Source: Aurantimonas aggregata (GTDB taxonomy: Bacteria; Pseudomonadota; Alphaproteobacteria; Rhizobiales; Rhizobiaceae). From it: a DNA stretch of 64,000 nucleotides. Below the pieces are notes generated by a model. The model made no database searches, was not told the DNA's origin, and was given only the letters and a program-made list of their open reading frames with translations. The stretch spans positions 868,001 to 932,000 of the forward strand of contig NZ_JAAAMJ010000001.1 in the NCBI RefSeq assembly GCF_010500835.1. Reading direction: 5' to 3'. Every line of letters starts with the position of its first letter. The stretch's first letter is position 1. Of the stretch, positions 45,947 through 55,199 are shown piece by piece. Both the position numbers and the translations under genes were made by a program.

Positions 45947-46629
45947 GCCTGGGCGATCGGCTGCAGCGCGACGCCGGCATCGCCGTCGGGCTCGTCACGT
46001 TGGCAGCGCTGTTTCTCCTCCTGGCGCCCTCGCCCGATGCCGAGCTTGCGCAGGAAGCGCCCGCTTCGGCGGAAGCCGAACCGACCGTGAGGTCCGATCC
46101 GGCAGAGGACCGCGCCGTCGTCAGGCCCGGCCGCAATGTCGCGCCGCCGGCGATCACTCAGCGTGGCGACCTGGACGACGCACCGTTGCGGCGCGTGCAA
46201 CCGCCGCCCGCCGCCGCGGAGCCTGAGAGTGAACCGCCGGACACCGACGACCCTGCCGGCATACGGCTTCTCGCCCAGCCTGTGGCGATGGACGCCGGCC
46301 GGATCGCCATCGGCGACAGCATCGTCACGCTGCCGGGCCTCGCGGCGCCGGAACTGGGCCGCCGCTGCGGCAGCGGCGCGACCGAATGGCCTTGCGGGAT
46401 TCGGGCGCGCACCGAACTGCGCGCCTATCTGCGCGGGCGTTCTATCCGCTGCGCGGTGCCGGAGGATTTCGGCGAGACACAGGAAACCGTGGCGACTGCC
46501 TGCACCCTCGGCGGCGCCGATATCGGCGAATGGCTGGTGCGCAACGGCTGGGCCGAGGCCGAGGCGAACGGCCGCTATGTCGACGCCGAGACCGAGGCGA
46601 AACGCGAGCGCCGCGGCCTGTGGCGATAG
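45943..46629 (+). CDS. Thermonuclease-fold (SNase-like) protein, probably inactive
   Basis: A 228-aa protein: one N-terminal membrane helix (IAVGLVTLAALFLLLAP), an acidic linker, then an SNase-like domain from about residue 112 to 228. The usual R-L-x-G-I-D-A-P-E segment reads VTLPGLAAPE, so the catalytic Arg is Thr129 and the Asp is Ala134; only Glu137 is kept. The second catalytic Arg (YGR) is also replaced (ETQET). It is therefore probably a non-catalytic fold. The GTG start gives a 4-bp overlap with the S24 gene; an earlier in-frame GTG (45913) is possible. Confidence 0.8.
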   Translation: MSLGDRLQRDAGIAVGLVTLAALFLLLAPSPDAELAQEAPASAEAEPTVRSDPAEDRAVVRPGRNVAPPAITQRGDLDDAPLRRVQPPPAAAEPESEPPDTDDPAGIRLLAQPVAMDAGRIAIGDSIVTLPGLAAPELGRRCGSGATEWPCGIRARTELRAYLRGRSIRCAVPEDFGETQETVATACTLGGADIGEWLVRNGWAEAEANGRYVDAETEAKRERRGLWR

Positions 46630-46650
46630 ACCTCGCCGGCGGCCCTGCGA

Positions 46651-48309
46651 TCAGCCTTGCGCCACCAGCCGGCCGGCCAGCGCGTCGCCGATCAGCGCCC
46701 GCGTCTCGTCGATGCCGTAGAGCGCCGCGAAGGAGCCGAAGCGCGGCCCGCGTTGCTGGCCGATGAGGATCTGGTAGAGCGCCTGGAACCACTCGCCCGT
46801 GACACCGGGGCCGCCCTGCGGCCCTGTCTTCTTCAGGTCCTGGTAGCGCTCGATGGGTCGGGCGACGTCGAGCAGCGCGTTCTGGATCGTCTCACCGTCG
46901 GCATCCTTCGCCAGCGTGGCAAGCTTGGCGTCCAGCGCCTCGAGGGCGCCGCGCTCGACGGCGTCGGGCAGCCGGAAGACCTTGCTCGGGCGGACGAAGT
47001 CCTCGTAGTAGCGCAGCGCATAGCCGACCAGCCGGTCGAGCTCGGGATCGCTCTGCGCCGTCACGCCCGGCGCGTGACGGGTGATGAAGCCCCACAGGAC
47101 GCCCGGCTCGTGGGCGTTCGACGCGCTGACGAGGTTGAGCAGCAGGCCGAAAGACACGGGCAGCTGGATCGCCGGCGGGTTGCCCGAGTGGATGTGGAAG
47201 ACCGGATTGCCGAGCCGTTCCTTCCAGGCCTGGCGCGGATAGGCCGCGAGGAACTGGTAATATTCATCCACGGCACGCGGGATGACGTCGAAATACAGCT
47301 TCTTGGCCTGGCGCGGGCGCTGGAACATGTAGAGCGCCAGGCTTTCTGTCGGCGCGTAGGTCAGCCACTCGTCGATGGTCAGGCCGTTGCCCTTCGACTT
47401 CGAGATCTTCTGGCCGTTCTCGTCGAGGAAGAGCTCGTAGACGAAATGCTCGGGCGCCCGTCCGCCGAGCGCTTCGCAGATGCGGTCATAGACGCCCATG
47501 TTCGGGCCGTGGTCCTTGCCGAACATCTCGAAATCGACACCCAACGCCGCCCAGCGCGCGCCGAAGTCGGGCTTCCACTGCAGCTTCACGTTGCCGCCGG
47601 TCACCGGCAGCGTGGTCTCCACGCCATCCTCGTCGTCGAAGGTGATCGTGCCGGCCTCGGCATCCACCGACTTCATCGGCACGTAGAGGACGCGGCCGGT
47701 CTTCGGCGAGATCGGCAGGAAGGGCGAATAGGTGGCGCGGCGCTCCTCGCCGAGCGTCGGCAGCATGATCGCCATGATGGCGTCGTAGCGCTCGGCCACA
47801 CGCCTCAGGATCGCGTCGAAGCGGCCCGACCGGTAATAGTCGCTGGCGCTGGCGAAATCGTAGTCGAAACCGAACGTATCGAGGAAGCCGCGCAGCATCG
47901 CGTTGTTGTGATGGCCGAAGCTCTCGTATTCGCTGCCGAACGGGTTCGGCACGACGGTCAGCGGCTTGTGCAGATAAGGCTCCAGGGAAGCGCGGTCCGG
48001 CACGTTGTCGGGCACCTTGCGCATGCCGTCGAGATCGTCGGAGAAGCACAGCAGCCGGGTCGCGACCTTGCCTTCGGTCAGCACCTCGAAGGCGTGGCGG
48101 ACCATCGACGTGCGGGCGACTTCGCCGAAGGTGCCGATATGCGGCATGCCGGACGGGCCGTAACCGGTCTCGAACAGCACCTCCGCCGGCATGCCCGTCG
48201 CCTCGTACCGCTTGAGGAGCTTGCGCGCCTCCTCGAAGGGCCAGGCGTTGGAGGCGAGCGCATCGTCGAGAGGCGGGCGGTCGCCGATTGGGGCCATCGG
48301 GCTCTGCAT
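46651..48309 (-). CDS. lysS: Lysyl-tRNA synthetase, class I
   Basis: A 552-aa class I LysRS that charges tRNA-Lys. The HIGH-like motif is PHIGT (residues 56–60) and the KMSKS-like motif is KISKSKG (near 302). Class I LysRS replaces the usual class II enzyme in many alphaproteobacteria. AAGGA precedes the ATG at 48309. The 293 bp upstream, shared with the divergent TerB gene, hold only a short GGTTG/CAACC hairpin and no gene. Confidence 0.96.
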   Translation of the reverse strand: MQSPMAPIGDRPPLDDALASNAWPFEEARKLLKRYEATGMPAEVLFETGYGPSGMPHIGTFGEVARTSMVRHAFEVLTEGKVATRLLCFSDDLDGMRKVPDNVPDRASLEPYLHKPLTVVPNPFGSEYESFGHHNNAMLRGFLDTFGFDYDFASASDYYRSGRFDAILRRVAERYDAIMAIMLPTLGEERRATYSPFLPISPKTGRVLYVPMKSVDAEAGTITFDDEDGVETTLPVTGGNVKLQWKPDFGARWAALGVDFEMFGKDHGPNMGVYDRICEALGGRAPEHFVYELFLDENGQKISKSKGNGLTIDEWLTYAPTESLALYMFQRPRQAKKLYFDVIPRAVDEYYQFLAAYPRQAWKERLGNPVFHIHSGNPPAIQLPVSFGLLLNLVSASNAHEPGVLWGFITRHAPGVTAQSDPELDRLVGYALRYYEDFVRPSKVFRLPDAVERGALEALDAKLATLAKDADGETIQNALLDVARPIERYQDLKKTGPQGGPGVTGEWFQALYQILIGQQRGPRFGSFAALYGIDETRALIGDALAGRLVAQG

Positions 48310-48602
48310 GGGTCGTCCTTGCTCGGGTTCTGTCCCTTGCGCATGGCATCGCCGGCGTGTTCCGGTCGCGGCGAACGAGCGAAGGGATGCCCGGTCTAGA
48401 AAGAAGCCGCGAGCCCGTCAACAAAGCCGCCGCTTCGGGGTTGTGTGCAACCCGGGCCGCGCCTAGATCGCGATGACGTGCCAGCGCTTCGGACATACGC
48501 CCCGAAGGTCCGGCCGAAGACCGGAAGGGCTAGCGTGGTCGGCCCAGCCGACGGCAACTGCGCTGCCCTTCAGGATCAGTGCCCAGCAAGGAGACCCCGT
48601 CG

Positions 48603-49013
48603 ATGACTGAACCCGGCCCGCAGGAAGCCTTCGTCCACCTGATGGTGGCGATGGCCACCGCCGACGGAACGATCACCGACAAGGAGTTGCGCGAACTCGG
48701 CGACCTGTTGCGGACACTGCCGGTCTTCGAGGGTTTCGACATGGACCGCCTCGACGAGATCGCCCGCCACTGCGGCGCGTTGCTGGCTCGGGAGGATGGG
48801 CTCGACCGGATCATCGCCAACGTCGTGTCGGCCGTGCCGCCGCGCATGTACGAGACCGCCTATGCGCTGGCCGTCGAGGTGGCCGCTTCCGATATCGCGG
48901 CATCGCAGCCGGAATTGCGCTTCCTCGAGATGCTGCGCGACGGCTTCGAGCTCGACAGACTAGTCAGCGGCGCGATCGAGCACTCCGCCCGGGTGCGCTA
49001 CCGGCGGCTTTGA
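48603..49013 (+). CDS. TerB-like protein
   Basis: A 136-aa all-helical protein of the TerB family (FVHLMVAMATADGTITDKELRELGDLL), which in characterised members coordinates Ca2+ with acidic residues in the first helices; here D and E residues cluster in ADGTITDKE. AGGAG precedes the ATG. Outside a ter operon, single TerB genes are of unknown role; no tellurite genes are near. Confidence 0.82.
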   Translation: MTEPGPQEAFVHLMVAMATADGTITDKELRELGDLLRTLPVFEGFDMDRLDEIARHCGALLAREDGLDRIIANVVSAVPPRMYETAYALAVEVAASDIAASQPELRFLEMLRDGFELDRLVSGAIEHSARVRYRRL

Positions 49014-49023
49014 CGCGCGAGCC

Positions 49024-49884
49024 TCAGAACGGGCTGACCGGGAAATAACGGAGCAACAGTTCCGAGAACCGCCGCTTCTGGACGATCTGGCCGATGGCGT
49101 AGTCGATCGAGCGCGCCAGCGTCGTGTCGTTCGGGGCGACGGCGATCGCCAGACCCTCGCCGAGGTAGCGATCGGAGAAGAACGGCCCGTCCGAGAACAC
49201 GCAGCATGCCTCGGCGGCATCGCTCTCCAGCCAGAACGACAGACCGACCCCGTCGCCGAAGAACGTGTCGATGCGGCCTTCCTTGAGAGCCGTCAGCGCC
49301 TCGTTGCGGGTTGCAAATTCCTGTCGCGTCGCGTCCGGGAAGAAGGCGCCGAGCATTGCCCCATGGGCGCTGCCGGCCTCCACCCCGACGGTCCTGCCGG
49401 CAATCGCTTCCGCGATCGGGCTCGGCAACGGCCGGTCCTTGTGGGTCACGAAGCGTGCCGGATAGCGCAGATAGGGTTCCGAGAAGGCAAGGCTGGCGCG
49501 CGTCGTCGGCGTCATGGCCATACCCGCGACGATGGCTTCTCCCTCGCCGCGCTGCAATGCGCCCATCAGGTCCCCGAACGGCATCGCCTCGATCTGGCAG
49601 CGCGCCTGGATGTCGAGCTCTTCGCAGATCGCCCGGACGAGATCGACATTGAAGCCGGCAAGCCGCGCGCGCTGGTCGAGGAAGTTGAACGGCGGATAGT
49701 CCGTGGTCGTCAGAAACCGGATGCGCTGGCGACCGCCGAGGTCCGGCTTGGTCATCCGTTGGCGCTGGTCGTAGAAATTCGGCGTCGCCACCGTCTGCGC
49801 GCTGCTCGTTCCGGTAAGAGGGAGCATCATGAGGCAGAGGACCGGCACGAGAAGAATCAACTTCAGCGGGAGATTTTCCCTCAT
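49024..49884 (-). CDS. Orphan solute-binding protein (amino-acid ABC type)
   Basis: A 286-aa periplasmic binding protein with a signal peptide (LILLVPVLCLMMLPLTGTSSA) and the family-3 (amino-acid) binding fold: LTTTDYPPFNFLDQRARLAGFNVDLVRAI, then GRTVGVEAGS and GEGLAIAV. No permease or ATPase gene is in the window. It is divergent from the GT2 gene with 98 bp between, so a signalling or envelope role rather than transport is possible. Ligand unknown. Confidence 0.87.
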   Translation of the reverse strand: MRENLPLKLILLVPVLCLMMLPLTGTSSAQTVATPNFYDQRQRMTKPDLGGRQRIRFLTTTDYPPFNFLDQRARLAGFNVDLVRAICEELDIQARCQIEAMPFGDLMGALQRGEGEAIVAGMAMTPTTRASLAFSEPYLRYPARFVTHKDRPLPSPIAEAIAGRTVGVEAGSAHGAMLGAFFPDATRQEFATRNEALTALKEGRIDTFFGDGVGLSFWLESDAAEACCVFSDGPFFSDRYLGEGLAIAVAPNDTTLARSIDYAIGQIVQKRRFSELLLRYFPVSPF

Positions 49885-49982
49885 AGGTTAGTTTCCCCTG
49901 CGTCAACGCGCATCCACGATAAGCCCTGCGCGGCCTACGCGAGCCCGTCGGTCGTGCTCCGGTCTTCCATCAGGTGGAACCG

Positions 49983-51959
49983 ATGCGCGACGATGTTTCG
50001 GATCACCCGGCCTTGCCGGGCGGACCTTATGTGCCGCCAGCCCTGCTACGCAATGGGGCGCGTGGCCGCTTTTTGCCGCCGCCGCGACCGGCTGCGACGG
50101 GCACGGCCGGTGGGCCTGCATCGTCCGACGAGGCGGCGACGATACTAGGGATCGAACCGGGGGTTGTCGCCGGAGCGCGGCGGGAAGCCGGCCGCAATGG
50201 CACCGACCTTGCCGCCGAGCTCCTCGCCGCGGGAATCTGCGACGCCGAGTCGATCGCCGCCCGTATTGCCGCTCGCCTCGGCCTCTCCGTCGAGTCGATC
50301 GGTTCAGGCGACCGGATCATCGGCGTCGCGGCCAGCGACCGGGCGGCGCTGCCGCGGCTGGTCAAGACCTGCGACGCGCGGCTTGAGACCAAGCTGTTCC
50401 TGCTGCCGCGGCTGGACGGGCTGGCGCGCCTCGGCGCGCTCCTCGCCGCGCGGCCGGACTTTGCCAGACGAGCCCGTGTCACCACGGACCGAGACGTCAA
50501 GGCGGCCCTTGCCCAGCAAAGCGAAAGGCAGCGGCTGCGCGCGGCGAGGGAAAGCCTTTCCGCCACCCATCCGCGCCAATCCGCCCGCAATGTGCTGGAG
50601 CCTGCGCAGGCGATGGTCCTCACCCTGACGTTCTGCGGCCTGGTGGCAGCCATGATCCATGCTCAGGCCGCAACGCTCGCCATGGTCCACCTCGTCGCCG
50701 GCCTGTTTTTCGCGGCAGGTCTGTGCCTGCGCCTGGCTGCCGTCCTCGGGCGCAAGGGGTCGACGCCGCGGCAGAGCGAGCCCATCGAGCCGAAGCCGCT
50801 CTACTCGGTGCTCGTGGCGCTGCACCGGGAGTCGGGAGTCGCCGACCGCCTGGTCGATGCGCTTTCCCGCCTGGATTGGCCGGTCAGCCGCCTGGAGATC
50901 AAGATCGTCTGCGAAGCGGATGACCCTGATACGATACGGGTGGTGGAAGGGGCGATCGGCCGTCGCCCGCAATTCGAGATCGTCAAGGTGCCGCCCTCGG
51001 AGCCCCGGACGAAGCCGAAGGCGCTGAACTTCGCGCTGCCGCTGACTGCGGGGGAATTTCTCGTGCTCTACGACGCCGAGGACGTACCCCATCCGGGCCA
51101 GTTGCGCGAGGCCTATGCCCGCTTCCGCTGCGGACCGCCGAAACTTGCCTGCCTGCAGGCGCCCCTGGTCGTGGGCAATGGCGGCAACAACTGGCTCGCC
51201 GGCATCTTCGCGCTGGAATACGCCGCCTTGTTCCGCCGGCTACTGCCATGGCTCGGCCGCCACGGCCTGCCGATGCCGCTCGGCGGCACGTCCAACCACT
51301 TCGTCCGGGCCCACCTCCTCGATGTCGGCGGCTGGGATTCCTACAACGTCACCGAAGATGCCGACCTTGGCATGCGGCTATCGCGTAACGGCTACGGGAT
51401 CGAGACCATCGATCTGCCTACGATGGAACACGCCCCGGAGAGACTGGCCGTCTGGTTCCGGCAACGCACCAGATGGATGAAGGGCTGGATGCAGACCTAT
51501 CTGGTCCACATGCGCCAGCCGCTGCTGCTGCTTCGTGAACTGGGGGTCCGTCGCTTCGTGACGTTCCAGCTGCTTTTCGTCGGAATGCTGGCATCGTCCG
51601 TCGCGCATCCGCTGTTCCTCGGGCTGGCCGGCGCGGGACTCGCCCGGTTGGTGGCGCAGGGACCCGGGAGCATCTCTCTCGGCGTGCTGCTGGCGCTCGA
51701 CCTCTTCAATGCGGTCGGTGGCTACGCGCTGTTCGTGGTCCTCTCCAGACAAGCGATCGGCGGGGAAGAAGCGCGCAACCTGGTCAGGTACTTTCCGCTC
51801 GTACCGGTCTACTGGATGATGATCGCGGCGACGACCCTGCGCGCCTTTGCCCAGCTCGTCACCGACCCGCACCGGTGGGAGAAGACGCCGCACGACATGG
51901 CAGCCCGCGCCCGCCCGCACGACGCGCGCTATCGGCTCGATCCGCGCTTCGAGACTTGA
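49983..51959 (+). CDS. Processive family 2 glycosyltransferase with N-terminal GspE-like domain
   Basis: A 658-aa membrane enzyme. Residues about 35–170 resemble the GspE/MshEN N-terminal domain (LAAELLAAGICDAESIAARIAARLGL). Two helices follow (residues about 210–255), then a GT2 domain with DXD-type YDAEDVP near 363, the TSNHF and TEDAD acceptor/catalytic motifs, and the QxxRW motif (RQRTRWMKG) near 493. Several C-terminal helices end the protein. This is the layout of cellulose/chitin-type polymer synthases. The AGGTGG site precedes ATG 49983. The product polysaccharide is unknown. Confidence 0.88.
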   Translation: MRDDVSDHPALPGGPYVPPALLRNGARGRFLPPPRPAATGTAGGPASSDEAATILGIEPGVVAGARREAGRNGTDLAAELLAAGICDAESIAARIAARLGLSVESIGSGDRIIGVAASDRAALPRLVKTCDARLETKLFLLPRLDGLARLGALLAARPDFARRARVTTDRDVKAALAQQSERQRLRAARESLSATHPRQSARNVLEPAQAMVLTLTFCGLVAAMIHAQAATLAMVHLVAGLFFAAGLCLRLAAVLGRKGSTPRQSEPIEPKPLYSVLVALHRESGVADRLVDALSRLDWPVSRLEIKIVCEADDPDTIRVVEGAIGRRPQFEIVKVPPSEPRTKPKALNFALPLTAGEFLVLYDAEDVPHPGQLREAYARFRCGPPKLACLQAPLVVGNGGNNWLAGIFALEYAALFRRLLPWLGRHGLPMPLGGTSNHFVRAHLLDVGGWDSYNVTEDADLGMRLSRNGYGIETIDLPTMEHAPERLAVWFRQRTRWMKGWMQTYLVHMRQPLLLLRELGVRRFVTFQLLFVGMLASSVAHPLFLGLAGAGLARLVAQGPGSISLGVLLALDLFNAVGGYALFVVLSRQAIGGEEARNLVRYFPLVPVYWMMIAATTLRAFAQLVTDPHRWEKTPHDMAARARPHDARYRLDPRFET

Positions 51960-52065
51960 CGGATGAGCGGGCCACGACGCCCGCGATAGCGGGGCAGTCG
52001 GGCCCTGCTGATGAAAACTGCCCACCGCGACCTATATTAAGGGATCAAAAGCAGGATTGATTGAA

Positions 52066-52539
52066 ATGAGCGTCGCCTTCGTCAAGGAACCCAATGACAG
52101 CCAGGTCGAGGTCCTCCCGGACCGCGAGTTGGGTGAGCATCAGAACATCGTCACCGCGCGCGGGCTGGAACTGATCGACAAGGAGATCTCGGTGCTTGAG
52201 GCGAGCCTTGAGGAGGCCCGGCAAGCGGACGACAAGATCGCCGCGGCGACGATCAACCGCGACCTGCGCTATTGGCGCGCCCGCCACGCCACCGCCGAGG
52301 TTGCAGCGCCGGACCACGATGCAGACATCGTCCAGTTCGGCAGCCGCGTGACGATCGAGCGGCCCGATGGCCGGCGCCAGTCGTTCCGGATCGTCGGGAT
52401 CGACGAGGGAGACCCGGCCGAAGGCCTTCTCTCCTACGTTGCCCCGCTCGCCAGGAGCCTCATCGGCAAGCAGGTCGGCGACGTGGTCAAGGCTGGGGCC
52501 GACGACGCGGAAATCGTCGAGATGTCGCACGAGGCCTAA
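52066..52539 (+). CDS. GreA/GreB-family transcription factor, divergent
   Basis: A 157-aa Gre-type protein: N-terminal coiled coil (residues about 30–80, ARGLELIDKEISVLEASLEEARQ) and C-terminal FKBP-like domain (VQFGSRVTIERPDGRRQSFRIVG). The coiled-coil tip reads NRDLRYW; the Asp (residue 66) is kept but the following Glu of GreA/GreB (GDLxEN) is Tyr69, so cleavage stimulation of paused polymerase may be altered. ATG 52066 has AGGA upstream; TTG 52057 is possible. Confidence 0.85.
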   Translation: MSVAFVKEPNDSQVEVLPDRELGEHQNIVTARGLELIDKEISVLEASLEEARQADDKIAAATINRDLRYWRARHATAEVAAPDHDADIVQFGSRVTIERPDGRRQSFRIVGIDEGDPAEGLLSYVAPLARSLIGKQVGDVVKAGADDAEIVEMSHEA

Positions 52540-52554
52540 CAGCACGGACCGGGC

Positions 52555-52582
52555 GAGCCGCTTCTCTGGCGGGCGGCGGCTC
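52555..52582. terminator. Inverted repeat between convergent Gre-like and LysR genes
   Basis: GAGCCGC (52555–52561) pairs with GCGGCTC (52576–52582) around a 14-nt loop, reaching into the LysR stop codon. Possible terminator for the convergent genes. Confidence 0.35.
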
Positions 52583-53471
52583 ACGTCTCCTGGCCACCAA
52601 AATTGGCCGCCAGGGCATCGATCAGCACCCGGACCTTTCGCGGCAGATAGGCGCCAGGCGGGCGCAAGACGTGGATCCCATACTCGCCCGTCTCGTAGTC
52701 CGGGAAAAGCCGGACCAGCTTCCCGCTCTCGACCGCTTCGGCGACCAGGAACGACGGCGCGTCGACGATGCCGAAGCCGGCAATCGCCCATTCGATCGTC
52801 GCATCGCCGCTGTCCGATTTCAGCCGCCCGCGCGGGCGGATCGTAATCTCGCGGCCGCCGGACCGGAAGTGCCATTCCGGTGAGCGCCGGCCTTTGTAGA
52901 CCAGGCACTCGTGGTTCGGCAGTTCCTCCGGAACCAGCGGGGTGCCGTGCTCGGCCAAATAGTCCGGGCTGGCAACGACCATGGAATGGAACCGGCCGAT
53001 CTGGCGCGCGATTAGGCCGGAATCGCGCAGATTGCCCATGCGGATCGCCGCATCGAACCCTTCGCCCACGAGATCCGTCAGCCGATCGTCGAACGACACG
53101 TCGAGCTCGAGCTCCGGGTGCAGCCGCACCAAATCCGCAAAGACGCGCGTGAGGCGGCAGCCGCTGAGGGCATTCGGGACCGACAGGCGCAGAAGCCCGA
53201 CGACGGCGCGGCCATCCCGCGCGACGGCATCGCGTGCCTCGTCCAGTTCGGCAAGGATCCGCTCGCAACGCTCCTTGAACTGGAGTCCCGCCTCGGTGGG
53301 GCTGATGCCGCGGCTGGTTCTGGTGAGCAGCCGCGTGCCGAGATCGGCCTCCAGTCGCGCGATACGGCGGCTGACGATGGATTTGGAAACGCGCAGGCGG
53401 ACGGCGGCCCGGTTGAGCCCGCCGCTCTCGATCACCTCGACGAGGCTGCGAATGTCCTCAAGCTCGTTCAT
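52581..53471 (-). CDS. LysR-family transcriptional regulator
   Basis: A 296-aa LysR regulator. The N-terminal winged helix is at residues 1–60 (LNRAAVRLRVSKSIVSRRIARLEADLG), and the substrate-binding domain fills the rest. It is transcribed away from the azoreductase gene with 109 bp between, the usual arrangement for a LysR controlling its divergent neighbour. The inducer is not deducible; quinones or aromatics would fit an azoreductase target. Confidence 0.92.
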   Translation of the reverse strand: MNELEDIRSLVEVIESGGLNRAAVRLRVSKSIVSRRIARLEADLGTRLLTRTSRGISPTEAGLQFKERCERILAELDEARDAVARDGRAVVGLLRLSVPNALSGCRLTRVFADLVRLHPELELDVSFDDRLTDLVGEGFDAAIRMGNLRDSGLIARQIGRFHSMVVASPDYLAEHGTPLVPEELPNHECLVYKGRRSPEWHFRSGGREITIRPRGRLKSDSGDATIEWAIAGFGIVDAPSFLVAEAVESGKLVRLFPDYETGEYGIHVLRPPGAYLPRKVRVLIDALAANFGGQET

Positions 53472-53580
53472 CCAGCTGTTCCGTTACGTGCAACATCGGA
53501 GTGTGGATTATGCGCCTTCTGATGCACGAATTGAACCGCTAGCTAGGTGGCATCGCGTTTTCGCATTCATGAGGTTACCG

Positions 53581-54210
53581 ATGTCTACCGTTCTCGCCAT
53601 CGCCAGCAGCGCCCTGGGCGATGCCTCCGTCTCCAACGGGCTGGTCGACGATGCCGTCGCCGCGCTTCGTGCGAGCGATCCGCAACTTCGCGTCATCGCC
53701 CGCGACCTCGGCCTGAACCCGGTTCCGCATCTCGGCCTGGACGCAGCGACCGCTCTTCGCGGCGGGGAGCCTGCCAACGATGCCCAGGCAGCCGCCCGTT
53801 CGCTCTCGGACCAGCTGATCCGTGAAGTCCGCGATGCCGACCTGATCGTCATCGGCGCGCCGATGTACAATTTCGGTATCACCTCGACGCTCAAGGCCTG
53901 GTTCGACCATCTGCTGCGCGCCGGCGAGACCTTCCGCTACACCGCGGCCGGCCCCGAGGGCCTGATCAAGGGCAAGCGGGCGCTGGTGATCGAAACCCGG
54001 GGCGGCAAATATTCCGAGGGCCCGGCTGCGGCAATGGACTCGCAGGAGCCGCATCTGTGCACCTTGCTTGGCTTCATCGGCATCAGCGACGTGACCTTTG
54101 TCCGGGCGGAAAGCCTTGCCATCGACCCCGACATCCGCGCGGCCGCCATCGAGGCAGCACGGCAGGAGATCGAACGGGTTGCCGGTCGCTCGCTGGCCGA
54201 GGCTGCCTGA
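53581..54210 (+). CDS. FMN-dependent NADH-azoreductase (AzoR type)
   Basis: A 209-aa flavodoxin-fold enzyme reducing quinones and azo compounds with NADH. FMN-binding segments are SSALGDASVSNGLVDD near the start and APMYNFGITSTLKAWFDHLLRAGETF in the middle, then ETRGGKYSEGPA. GAGG precedes the ATG at 53581; longer in-frame starts overlap the LysR gene on the other strand. It is divergent from the LysR gene, its probable regulator. Confidence 0.9.
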   Translation: MSTVLAIASSALGDASVSNGLVDDAVAALRASDPQLRVIARDLGLNPVPHLGLDAATALRGGEPANDAQAAARSLSDQLIREVRDADLIVIGAPMYNFGITSTLKAWFDHLLRAGETFRYTAAGPEGLIKGKRALVIETRGGKYSEGPAAAMDSQEPHLCTLLGFIGISDVTFVRAESLAIDPDIRAAAIEAARQEIERVAGRSLAEAA

Positions 54211-54238
54211 CGTCGGAGGTTGCGGCTGGCGGGAGGGC

Positions 54239-54313
54239 TGGAGCGGGCGATGGGGATCGAACCCACGACATCAAGCTTGGGAAGCTTGCGTTCTACCGCT
54301 GAACTACGCCCGC
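54239..54313 (-). tRNA. tRNA-Gly (anticodon CCC)
   Basis: A 75-nt cloverleaf on the minus strand: acceptor stem GCGGGCG/CGCCCGC, D-arm GTTC…GAAC, anticodon stem CAAGC/GCTTG with loop TTCCCAA (anticodon CCC), T-loop TTCGATC, discriminator T and encoded CCA. It reads Gly GGG codons. It lies after the azoreductase gene and before the KDPG aldolase. Confidence 0.96.
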
Positions 54314-54372
54314 AACGGCCGGAACCTAGCCGCGCGCATGAGCCGACGCAAGCGGAATTCGAGGGGTGAGAA

Positions 54373-54399
54373 GGCAGGCGGCAGCCCCTGTCGCCTGCC
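54373..54399 (-). terminator. Terminator-like hairpin after KDPG aldolase
   Basis: A 12-bp stem (GGCAGGCG-G-CAG paired with CTG-T-CGCCTGCC, one G·U) closes a CCC loop, 25 bp past the aldolase stop on its transcript. The trailing sequence is T-rich only briefly (TTCT). Confidence 0.6.
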
Positions 54400-54424
54400 C
54401 TCGCGTACTTGCGGCCTGCCCGCC

Positions 54425-55063
54425 TCAGGCGCTCAGCGCCGCCGCTTCGCGGGCCAGGCGGGTGACGGTGTCCCAGTCGCCGGCAGCGACGGCGGCTTTC
54501 GGCGCGAGCCAGGAGCCGCCGACGCAGATGACGTTCGGCAGGCTGAGATAGTCGCGCACGTTGTCGATGGAGATGCCGCCGGTCGGGCAGAAGCGCAGCG
54601 ACGGGAACACCGGCGCGATCGAGCGCAGGAACGCCGCGCCGCCGATCTGCTGTGCCGGGAAGAACTTCAGGATCTCGTAGCCTTCCTCGATCATCGCCAT
54701 CAGTTCGCTCGCCGTCGCCGAGCCGGGCAGCATCGGCACGCTCGAGGAGCGCGCGGCGTCGAGCAGTTCCATCGTCGCGCCGGGCGAGACGATGAACTTG
54801 GCACCCGCCGCTTCCGCCTGGTCGAGCTGCTTCGGCGTCAGGACAGTCCCGGCACCACAGATCGCCTCCGGCACCGCCTCGGAGATGGCGCGGATCGCGT
54901 CGAGGGCCGCAGGCGTGCGCAGCGTCACCTCGATCGAGCGGATGCCGCCGGCAACGAGCGCGCGCGCCAGGTCGACGCCTTCTGCCGCAGTCGATACCGC
55001 AACGACGGGCACGACCGGCTGGGCGGTCAGAATTTCGAGGAGACGCTTGGTGTTCTGAGCCAT
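54425..55063 (-). CDS. eda: KDPG/KHG aldolase (Entner–Doudoroff)
   Basis: A 212-aa class I aldolase splitting 2-keto-3-deoxy-6-phosphogluconate to pyruvate and glyceraldehyde-3-phosphate. The Schiff-base Lys is in GAKFIVSPG; the active-site Glu is in SIEVTLRT. Length and motifs are complete. It stands alone, without edd or other pathway genes in the window, which is common in rhizobia. It complements the gap/pgk genes for hexose catabolism. Confidence 0.93.
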   Translation of the reverse strand: MAQNTKRLLEILTAQPVVPVVAVSTAAEGVDLARALVAGGIRSIEVTLRTPAALDAIRAISEAVPEAICGAGTVLTPKQLDQAEAAGAKFIVSPGATMELLDAARSSSVPMLPGSATASELMAMIEEGYEILKFFPAQQIGGAAFLRSIAPVFPSLRFCPTGGISIDNVRDYLSLPNVICVGGSWLAPKAAVAAGDWDTVTRLAREAAALSA

Positions 55064-55199
55064 GGTTTCCGACCGTTAGGAAAGCGGGAGGGAATGGCCG
55101 GCTCTACAGCATCAGCGGACGGAGCGAAAACGTTTTCTCGGCTCGCAGGCGTTGCGCAGCGGCAGCGTCGTGCGCGTCCGCCGACCGTATCGGCGGGGC

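Noticed and set aside
48400-48560. Hairpins in the lysS/TerB divergent region as a possible T-box or leader RNA
   Set aside because: Only short arms (GGTTG/CAACC and CCGG pairs) and no conserved leader features; T-boxes are not typical of alphaproteobacteria.
54239-54424. Possible integration site at the tRNA-Gly gene
   Set aside because: No integrase, no direct repeat of the tRNA 3' end and no change in composition; flanking genes are housekeeping.
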